From: Neelides folsomi
Lineage: Eukaryota > Arthropoda > Collembola > Neelipleona > Neelidae
NCBI GenBank assembly: GCA_034687125.1
Contig: JAQGBZ010000055.1
Coordinates: forward strand, 1 to 64,000
DNA length: 64,000 nucleotides
Direction of reading: 5' to 3'
Below, in pieces: positions 57,856 through 64,000 of the stretch. The position numbers and the translations under genes are program-made. The notes under the pieces were generated by a model. It saw only the letters and a program-made list of their open reading frames with translations, ran no database searches and was not told the origin of the DNA. Numbering within the stretch: the stretch's first letter is position 1; each line of letters opens with the position of its first letter.

Positions 57856-58931
57856 TCTTCTTACTGACCGATGTGGAGTGTCTTCAAGATTTAACAAAGC
57901 GTCCGAAGCGCAAGAAGGAATAAATCCCAAAAGGCAACACTCGGCCTCAGTCCTCTCAAAAATGGATTCAGTCACAGGGATCTTGCTTTGGTGGATGTCA
58001 AAGTTGAATTCTTTAAAGATGGGTCCGTAACTTGGTACAGCTATATCGGTGATCTATTCAGTTAAATAAATAAATTATTAATTATAATGTTAATGCAAAA
58101 TAGGTTTTGTTCATATCTATTGATTAGTAGTGTGGTCATTGTAATTATAATTAACCTGGTCCAGTCTACTTTTTACAGTTCATTAAATCCACACCCTAAA
58201 ATGACTATGCCCAAGCTGAATAATTTAAAGGGGAACTTTACCAATTTTGAGCTAACGAGGCAGGAGGAATTCTAAAGAGAACCACTTCCCACTTGATAAG
58301 GACTTCCGCCCAAGTTGATCAAATCAAATTGGCTACAAGTTAATGAACAGGACGAGACAAATATTGTGTAAACTTTCAATTGGAGCTGCCATTTCCCCAC
58401 CGCGACTGTCGGGGGGTTGCAAATGTGCAAAAGAGCGGAACTGAGCCCTGACCAACTCACGAATGAGCAACTCTGATGAGCCCCAAAGGACAATCGTCGT
58501 AATTAGTAAATATTTGAGCTGGAGATGTATAAAGTTGTTGGGGCTAATAATATTTTTGCCAATTGGTTCAATCTCCTTTTTTATTACCCGTTCAAGTTTC
58601 CTTCTCAGGGTGATTTTGAGGTTTCGCCAAGTGCCAAATGTCATGCGTCTGCCGAACCTCAGGAGATTCCAAAGGAGGGAACGAAGACCGGGAAAAAAAC
58701 TTCTCTGTATAAATCCCATATCATATCTCATTTATTTTTCTTGCACAAAGGAAACTCTGTTCATTTTGATAATTTAAATTAAAGTTTTATGTTTAGATCG
58801 AAATTCATATTTTTAATCCACATTTAATTGATTTTATTAAACGGCTATTAAACATTGGAGTGTTGCCTTCGTTGAGATTTTTGAGATAGCATAATTTAAA
58901 GTTAGAGTTAGAGGTTTAAAGAAAGAAAGAG
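57856..58931. promoter_or_regulatory. Upstream region of DHHC gene B (-) and PRIM2 (+), with a GC-elevated block of unclear coding status
   Basis: From 57856 to about 58050 the minus strand stays open in the frame of DHHC gene B. From about 58270 to 58720 base composition is less AT-rich and overlapping ORFs exist on both strands (minus 58333-58731; plus 58463-58777 and 58525-58782). One minus-frame segment (58298 upward, ending SPYQ) could splice in phase to the acceptor at about 58050. None resembles a family I know. It may be leader exons, an N-terminal extension of gene B, or a small unannotated gene. Confidence 0.3.
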
Positions 58932-61577
58932 ATGGATTTAACGAATACGTTTACTGCTGATATTAATGCTGCGATTCAAAGAAAACTTAAAATTTATCCG
59001 AATAATAATACATTTTATGAGACTCCACCAAAGGAAACGATTCCCCTTGATGAATTTGAAAGTCTTGCTGAAAAAAGGCTCAAATGTATGTTGATAACAT
59101 TTAATTAAACAATAAAGTTTCGTAAACAATTATTTCATTATTAATATATTTTTAATAGTTTTGCGAGTCATCGAAAAAATCAATTCTTTGTCAGTTGAAC
59201 GTTACTCGAATGTATGGGTAGACAATATAGAAAAGGAATTTAAAAACGACGAAAGCTTGAAATTCTTATATAATTTGGTAATTTTTATCGATAATTTGTT
59301 TAAATATTTTTTTATATTAATAATGGTCAATAAATTTTATATAACATATTGATTTTTTTAATTTTAGCGAGACGGAACGAACATGGAAAAGCCTGATGAT
59401 ATTGAAAATCTTTTAAAGTGGAGACGGGACGATTATCTTTCTCATTACATTCTCCGACTTGCATATTCGAGGTAACATAAACATGTCCTTTCTTCTCTTC
59501 AAATATTTTAACGGCATGCATATAATCTTTAATCAATATTTATCAAATATTACTTATCAGAATTATTTGTCACTTACTTTAAAAATTTTATTTTTAATCA
59601 TCTAGAACCGAGGATTTAAGACGATGGTTCATTTCAATGGAGATCGATTTTTTCATTTACAAATCATTGGATGCGAAACATTTCAAAAAATTTATCAAGA
59701 TGAAAAAAGGAAAGAACAGTTTTGAAATGGTAATTGTCTATTGATTATTATAGAATGTTAGTTATTAATATAATTAATCAAATACAGATACTTATAATAT
59801 ATTACTATGTATATGCTATAGAATATAACCTATTATTTTATGTATATTATACAAAATACGATGAGCTTGAATTTTACATTTTTGCTAAGTATTCAATTTA
59901 AAATGTAAATTAATAAAGCTATTATTTGAAATATTCAGGCAAGTAAAGATGAAATAGAAGAACATAAAGAAAACATCATCAACTCGTCATATAGATTGGG
60001 AGATAATCGAACTAGCGATTCGGACATTTATAAAGTTCCTTTCACCAAAGTTTTAGATTTGGTCAAGGGGCGTAAAGTATTTTTGTATAAAGGTGATGCT
60101 TTTGTTCCACATGGAGACCTCATTTCCATCATCACTGCTGACTTCAGAGCGAATTTATCAAAAGCAATGGCTGTAAGCATGAAATTTTATAAAACAAATT
60201 TAGGTAGTTAGGTAACCAACCTTTAGCTAAACAATATCCAATTCAGTTACAATTATCTTTTAATCGCATTTTAGAGGATGAGCAAATCATTGAGTGAGCT
60301 TGCTGAAGAAGACGAAAGGTTCGCCGATATTATTCTCTGCTTACATCAAAAAGATATTGGAACTTCGGATGTCGTTACAAAAGAAGGGGGAGTGTCTCTT
60401 AAAGATTTACCGGGGGTATTAATATAATAATTAGCTAATTTTATATTTTTACATAATGTAAATAAAATCTATAGTATTATTTAACTTGATTTTGGTTAAT
60501 TTATGGTACTGTTTAATTAGTTGGCGAAGAAATCGTTTCCTCTCTGCATGAGATCTCTTTACACTTCTCTCACGACTGATTTCCATCTTAAGCATTGGGC
60601 TCGAATTCAACTTGGATTATTCATTAAAGGGATTGGTTTGACATTAAACGACTCTATTCAATTGTGGAGATCCAATTTTACAAAGAAAGGCGGAATGGAT
60701 GATATGAAGGTAAACGTTTTCATTTAGAGTAAAGGAACATTAATATCCCATTTATTTAATACTCAATTGTTGAATTTGGGTAATAATTCTAATGATTGCT
60801 TTGATATTTTAGTTTGATAAAGCCTATCTTTACAACATTCGGCATTCGTATGGTAAAGAAGGAAAACGAGCCGATTACACTCCTCACAGCTGTATGAAAA
60901 TTATCATGTCAAATGTTGGTCCTGGAGAAAATCACGGATGTCCATTTAGGCATTCAGATGAAAATTCACTTAGGGCGAAACTGGTTGAAGCGGGAATTCC
61001 ACATTTTGGTAATTTACTCTAAAAACATATTGTCATTTGAAATTGTTATTGTTTGTCATTTCGAATTTTGGAACATATTTATTTGAATTAATTATAATCA
61101 AAATAAATATAATCGTTTGCAGGGATCAATGAAGTAATTAAAGAAGTCGCAGCTCAACATTACCAAATTGCTTGCCAAAAGGTCTTTGAATTCACGCATA
61201 ATAAAATGACCATTGGTATGGGTGTGAACCATCCTAATCAATATTTCATTGAGAGCCAAAATGTTTTGACTGGAAAAGCTACAACTGTCGCTGGTAATTG
61301 GAAAAGAATATATTACATTAAATCAATTATCCATAAAATACTAATTTAAGCATATTAACAATACGTAAAACTATGATTGCAAAATATGATAAATATTTTT
61401 TATTTTAAAGCTCCAAAAATACAGACGAATAAAGTTAATGTGATGAAAGAATACAAGACACAACCTCCAACACCTCCATCTCAAGAGGCCTTGTCTGATT
61501 TTGGTGATGCCGAAATGGACGAAGAAACTCTTGAATTGGAGAATCTCTATTTGTTGGCTAACGCTAACACCAAATAA
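58932..61577 (+). CDS. PRIM2: DNA primase large subunit
   Basis: Ten exons: 58932-59085, 59159-59277, 59368-59471, 59606-59729, 59939-60172, 60275-60415, 60521-60709, 60813-61008, 61123-61293 and 61411-61577. They join in frame to 532 aa (human 509). It is part of the Pol alpha-primase complex and needed for RNA primer initiation. The four 4Fe-4S cysteines are at about 301 ([10 protein letters not shown]), 382 (TPHSCMKII), 398 (ENHGCPFRH) and 438 (QIACQKVFE). Their spacing of 81/16/40 is near the human 80/17/40. The motif [16 protein letters not shown] and the N-terminal helical domain ([20 protein letters not shown]) also fit. The C-terminus is acidic. Confidence 0.96.
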
Positions 61578-62933
61578 TTAATGATTTAAATGAATAAAAT
61601 GGTTAAATCCATTAATATTAATGCGCCCTATTTTCCCAATGTCACTATGCATGTGAAAATGGGGACAATTGCATTCGGTGCCTTAACAGATTTTTCAATA
61701 AATTAATCATCGAATCTTCTTCCCATTCCTATATGACATAACACCAGACACGAATATTGAGATTTCCTATTGTATTATAATTGTAAAAAAGGCAATTGGG
61801 TCGAGTTGGTCTAAATATGCACTTTTTATCTAAATACCTAATTTTAACTCTGTCAAACTCGTCGTAATCTCATAATTATGTATTATTTTCTTTATGAAAT
61901 TGTGTGTAAAAATAAAAATTACGTTGTACAAATAGGAACTAATTACGCATATCCACACTAATGCCATATTACGATTATTAATAACTAACATATTTAAGTA
62001 AAATTTATTTATCTGTACGCGTTGTTCGACTTAAATAAGATAATTTATATATTTTTAGTACACACCAAGAGTCTGACTGATATGCCCAACTAATAAGTTT
62101 TTTTCCTTCGTCGTATTTTTGCCCTTGTAGAATGAGAACTTTTATTGACTTCTCCAGTTGAAGAAATCAACATTAGTGAAGTATACTTAAAGTTACGAAT
62201 ACAGTATTTAAATATTTCATTACATAAATCGTTATTACTCTTATTACTTTCACATTATTTCATATACTCTACTTACGGTATATTACTACTAGCATTCATA
62301 ACTTCAATTCCTGTAAATTTCCGTCCATTGATTTATCATTAAAGGATTAACATGCAAGTAATAAGCTAGTTATATACCGTAGTTATTCTACATGAACGTT
62401 AACTATACTGAGAGTTTGTGTTCCCCCCGTTTTGTATCTCAATGTGGTGAAGAGATTGATTGATATGAATATCGATTGATTCAATTTTCCTCTTTATTGG
62501 TCTGACATGTAAATGAGGCCTTTGCCGTGTATAAAAGCAGTTTTTGGCGTGGAAATTGAAGGAATTCGCAAGTGAATCTCCGTTTTGTTCAATTACTTCA
62601 CTTGTTTTCTCTTCTAACAGTACTTGGGAGTATCCTTGCTTCACTCCACAATTTATTGTTTATTTGGTCTGTACATGTGGAGAGGAAAGGTATGGTGAGA
62701 TTAGCACAAGTGGATTCATTACACACATCCAACTCATGATCCTCTCGTCTCATTCTTAATCTCATATTGCGAAAGTAAAAGTGGTCCCGTGGTCGCTCCT
62801 TATTATCATAATACAAAAGTGTATTTACCTCAATTCTAAACCCATTTATACAACCTTTAATTATTCTCAATTGATTCACAATTCCAAGACTGTTTGAGGA
62901 TTTAACTTGAAGTTGTTTTTTACTTCTTTAAAT
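61578..62933. other. PRIM2 3' flank and SOUL-gene upstream region
   Basis: Mostly AT-rich and non-coding. The block at 62400-62880 is less AT-rich and has overlapping minus-strand ORFs without recognisable features; I treat it as promoter and leader of the downstream gene. A TATA box is annotated separately. Confidence 0.4.
62530..62537 (+). promoter_or_regulatory. Candidate TATA box for the SOUL gene
   Basis: TATAAAAG in GTGTATAAAAGCAG, about 400 bp upstream of the SOUL start codon and on the same strand. Transcription would begin near 62560, giving a leader of about 370 nt (or a shorter one if spliced). Match to consensus only. Confidence 0.45.
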
Positions 62934-63825
62934 ATGAGGACCATTTTATTTTTTCCGATTGTTTTGCTAATTGGGCTCAATTTCCTGAGCGGGGTGGATG
63001 GGCAATTTGTTCCTATTTTGGAATGGGTCCGATCCTTCTTCGGAGCTTATGAAGAACCTCCCTACACATCGATACTCAATATCACAGAGGTGAGTCTATA
63101 ATATATTTAAGTTTAAAAAGTTTAGTTATGTAAAAGTTCCAAGTAGGTGCTTTTCTAATAATTTAATAATGAACATAATTTTTAATTAATATTTAAATGT
63201 TAAAAATGAAGGGAATTGAAGTGCGGGATTATCCAGCTCAAAATTGGTCCTGTGTGGAGGAATTCTTGCCATATTACCAAAAAGAGAGCAAAGACTCGGA
63301 AATGTTCATGTCGCTTTATAGTTACATTCAAGGAAAGAATGATAACAGTGAGTTCATTTAAGTGCACAAGCACTTCTTATAAATATTCTATTTTTCACTA
63401 ACTAAATATCATTACTATCTACACTGTATATTACAAATCAATTAATAATATGTATACAAATATTTAATTTTGATTTTATACATCCTTACGCGTATGAATG
63501 TTATATACAGAATACAATTATTATGCCTATAGTTGACTAAAAATAACGTGTTATCAATGCATACCCTATTGGTATGTGTTTGGATTTGTATGGACAAGTT
63601 TTTATAATATCGTACGATGTTTTCTCATTAATATGTATTACTTTTCTCAGAATTGAAGATCCCAATGACGATTCCAATAAGTACTAAAGTTGATCACCGG
63701 AATGGAGATTTGTATTCTTATGAAATGTGTTTTTACCTCCCACAAATTCATCAATCGGATCCTCCGAAGCCAACAAGCTCAAATGTAAAAATAGTCGAAA
63801 GACCAAGAATGAAAATTTATTCAAA
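62934..63825 (+). CDS. Secreted SOUL/heme-binding (HEBP2-like) protein, 5' part; continues past the window
   Basis: Three exons are visible: 62934-63089, 63212-63347 and 63651-63825 (phase 2 at the last donor). Further exons lie beyond 64000. The ATG at 62934 opens a signal peptide (MRTILFFPIVLLIGLNFLSG, cleavage probably near VDG|Q). SOUL-domain features follow: the GIEVRDYPAQNW start strand, LYSYIQGKND, KIPMTIPIST, FYLPQIHQSDPPKP and VKIVERPRMKIYS. Family members bind heme or porphyrin loosely; an exported form suggests an extracellular or luminal role, as seen in several arthropod and plant homologues. An in-frame TTG start at 62907 exists but gives a worse signal peptide. Confidence 0.9.
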
Positions 63826-64000
63826 GTAAGTCCAATATTTTAATTTCAATTCTTTATCCATGCTTCATGTAATGAGATTAACAATGCTAGATTTATGTAA
63901 ATAGGGTATACAAGAATAGTAATTAAGAATTTAGAAAAACAATAATGAACAATCTAATTAAGAAAATTACATTTAGTTTCATTATAACAGTCTAGAGAAT

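Noticed and set aside
57728-58030. Plus-strand 100-codon ORF
   Set aside because: Overlaps DHHC gene B exon 1 and its open upstream frame on the minus strand; it has no recognisable features.
58087-58275. Plus-strand 62-codon ORF with one hydrophobic segment
   Set aside because: Resembles a signal anchor but has AT-rich composition, no supporting neighbours and no conserved motif; likely chance.
58463-58782. Plus-strand ORFs just upstream of PRIM2
   Set aside because: Not recognisable as a family, and competing frames on both strands are open. Left as an uncertain block rather than called as a gene.
62399-62879. Minus-strand ORFs upstream of the SOUL gene
   Set aside because: No recognisable motif; the region carries a plus-strand TATA box and is better explained as promoter and leader.
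1-64000. tRNA, rRNA, CRISPR or riboswitch
   Set aside because: I looked for B-box-like GTTCGAATC with matching arms, rRNA-like conserved blocks and regularly spaced repeats. The few GTTCGAAT hits are inside coding exons and nothing else fits.

Overview
This is a eukaryotic (metazoan) nuclear window. It is AT-rich, with many short GT-AG introns and conserved animal genes on both strands. An arthropod is most likely: CCTAA/TTAGG pentamers lie inside repeats, and the aldehyde oxidase carries a TRSPGSTQG Mo-site motif of a type I associate with insect AOX. A springtail-like or other non-drosophilid arthropod would fit, but the species cannot be fixed from the sequence alone. Gene models below were assembled by hand from splice sites, reading frame and family conservation. 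For each multi-exon model the exon phases were checked for continuity.

Layout. 1-1693 (-): first two exons of an RGG/Gly-rich protein, whose intron 1 holds a complete TIR/TSD DNA transposon. 2433-6412 (-): RFC1. 6900-12843 (-): UGGT. 13138-14912 (+): NDUFS3, with a Merlin-type element in intron 3. 15018-15780: a TA-flanked MITE and a degenerate minisatellite. 16075-32782 (-): SMG1 in 25 coding exons. Its 5.06-kb intron 8 contains a complete, single-coding-exon aldehyde oxidase on the opposite strand (24745-28719, +). 33656-35321 (-): MRPL3. 36243-38357 (+): NSE4. 39298-40518 (-): an unrecognised Ser/His/Pro-rich repeat protein. 40732-41389: a long inverted-repeat element. 41499-43772 (+): an eight-finger C2H2 protein. 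43860-44520: a duplicated 3' flank. 45173-50509 (-): EDC4/Ge-1. 51235-52610 (+): PSMD7/Rpn8. 52884-54477 and 56110-57855 (-): a tandem pair of DHHC palmitoyltransferases. 58932-61577 (+): PRIM2. 62934 to the right edge (+): a secreted SOUL/heme-binding protein, cut by the window end.

Functionally this is a housekeeping neighbourhood: DNA replication (RFC1, PRIM2), genome maintenance (NSE4), mRNA surveillance and decay (SMG1, EDC4), ER folding quality control (UGGT), mitochondria (NDUFS3, MRPL3) and proteasome (PSMD7). I see no operon-like logic. Several divergent pairs share short intergenic promoters: UGGT/NDUFS3, MRPL3/NSE4, EDC4/PSMD7 and ZDHHC/PRIM2.

The most unusual content is the mobile DNA and gene nesting. 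There are at least six distinct inverted-repeat elements, four of them within introns. One (225-1568) encodes an intact spliced 195-aa ORF that looks like a DDE-type transposase whose catalytic core has been deleted in frame. I found no CRISPR array, operon, rRNA or convincing tRNA.
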